Assembly: GCA_029856625.1 (NCBI GenBank)
Contig: JAHKLG010000010.1
Location: 1-22,314 of the forward strand
Length of the DNA stretch: 22,314 nucleotides
Source: Candidatus Njordarchaeota archaeon
Lineage (GTDB): Archaea > Asgardarchaeota > Njordarchaeia > Njordarchaeales > Njordarchaeaceae
Direction of reading: 5' to 3'
Shown here: in pieces, positions 21,679 through 22,314 of the stretch
Position numbering within the stretch: the first letter of the stretch is position 1
How the letters are laid out: each line of letters starts with the position of its first letter
Made by a program: the position numbers and the translations under genes
The notes under the pieces: generated by a model
The model's input: only the letters and a program-made list of their open reading frames with translations
What the model was told of the DNA's origin: nothing
Database searches by the model: none

Positions 21679-22314
21679 TCAAAAGAATTTCTTAAGGAAT
21701 TTTACAAAAGCTAAAAAATCATCAAGATTTTTCCCTGATATGAACCTAAATTTCGAGATAAGGGGCGCTCCCTTACAATAATCATTGATAATTGAGCTAA
21801 AATATTGGCCTTTAACAAATAGGAAATCTAAGTCTCTCTGAGACAATAAACTTAAGATAAACCGTATAAGCGTAATAGGGGAACCCGCCTTAGCTATAAC
21901 GTTTAGAAAAATGTTTGACGATGAATTTATTATATATATTTGTATCTCTAGGTTTTCATCTGCTTGGCAAAAACCTAGGAAAAACTCATTTATTAACTTA
22001 AACATAAAGGACAAAGCATCAGCTATATTTTCACTTCCGATTTTTGATTTTTTTACAAAGAAGAAGAGAAAATAAGATCTCTGTCCTTGATTTATTACAA
22101 CAATTAAGTTTTGAAAAATTTTACCAACTTTTTTGAGAAAAATCTCGTTATTCCATAAATTCTCAAATTTTATTGTTTGGCATTTTTTTAAGATATTGAG
22201 CACTTTCCTACAATATTCTTCACGTGATAAGAATTTGTAGGTCGTATGGATAGAGGACAGATTCTTAGATTTCGTTCGTAGAAAAGTGATCAGCAACACT
22301 CCTCTTTCTGCTAA
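21679..22314 (-). CDS. Unrecognised protein, probably cut by the right window edge
   Basis: I do not recognise this protein. The frame is open from the window edge to a stop at 21679, giving at least 206 codons from a GTG at 22299. No stop lies upstream within the window, so the true start may be outside it. The sequence is rich in Phe, Ile, Leu and Lys and has low GC even for this window. It seems soluble, with alternating strands and helices, for example QGQRSYFLFFFVKKSKIG, a helix IADALSFMFKLINEFFLGF, and strands LEIQIYIINSS and LDFLFVKGQYF. No catalytic motif or signal peptide is seen. The Cys residues (about five) are scattered. It is on the same strand as aIF2 gamma, 161 nt upstream of it, and that gene has its own promoter, so no operon link is implied. 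Confidence 0.55.
   Translation of the reverse strand, partial: LAERGVLLITFLRTKSKNLSSIHTTYKFLSREEYCRKVLNILKKCQTIKFENLWNNEIFLKKVGKIFQNLIVVINQGQRSYFLFFFVKKSKIGSENIADALSFMFKLINEFFLGFCQADENLEIQIYIINSSSNIFLNVIAKAGSPITLIRFILSLLSQRDLDFLFVKGQYFSSIINDYCKGAPLISKFRFISGKNLDDFLAFVKFLKKFF

Noticed and set aside
1..22314. CRISPR array, insertion sequence, integrase or attachment site
   Set aside because: No evenly spaced repeats, transposase or integrase frames, or terminal inverted repeats were seen; the single tRNA gene has no duplicated 3' end nearby.

Overview
The window is an AT-rich, gene-dense piece of an archaeal chromosome. Archaeal or eukaryote-like information genes run through it: FEN-1, thermosome, aIF2 gamma, ribosomal protein L15e, a tRNA-splicing endonuclease subunit, the AK6/Fap7 kinase, a HerA-family ATPase, TrmG10 and TrmJ. 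TATA-type promoters and GGTG/GGAGG Shine-Dalgarno sites are visible, some genes look leaderless, and TTG/GTG starts are common. A tRNA endonuclease subunit without its catalytic residues (implying separate catalytic and structural subunits), together with the gene set, points to a TACK/Thermoproteota-like thermophile. A SepF-like protein suggests FtsZ-type division and argues against a standard Sulfolobales or Desulfurococcales genome. I cannot name the lineage.

Layout, left to right. 1-472: 5' part of a membrane exchanger-like gene on the minus strand. 666-3052: a two-gene NAD block, with a divergent NAD kinase fused to a winged helix, then nicotinate phosphoribosyltransferase. 3136-6907: FEN-1; a C/D-box guide RNA fitted into the gap behind it; a small unknown protein; the structural tRNA endonuclease subunit; and a thermosome subunit. 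7135-9542: SepF-like gene, facing the overlapping operon AK6/Fap7 - ThiL - PIN protein. 9556-12205: HerA-like ATPase with a proline-rich linker, then a TPR-like protein. 12271-16009: an RNA-modification and translation neighbourhood with tRNA-Ser(CGA), a Tan1-like THUMP protein, L15e, an orphan ribbon-helix-helix regulator with a palindromic operator candidate, TrmG10 and TrmJ. 16067-19578: an alkyltransferase/endonuclease V fusion overlapping a DUF99 gene tail to tail, an archaeal signal peptidase, and a DUF2110-type protein. 19773-22314: a small winged-helix regulator with its own palindrome, aIF2 gamma behind a possible leaderless micro-ORF, and an unrecognised protein running into the right edge.

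No mobile element, CRISPR array, rRNA or replication origin was seen. The main strand-to-strand pattern is compaction: four convergent gene pairs overlap at their 3' ends (19, 27, 108 and 35 nt). No gap without a gene exceeds about 230 nt. The items that most deserve a second look are the C/D guide RNA at 4165-4226, the NAD kinase-winged helix fusion with an altered nucleotide motif, the alkyltransferase-EndoV fusion lying antisense to DUF99, the unusual discriminator base of the tRNA-Ser, and the palindromes at the two regulator genes.
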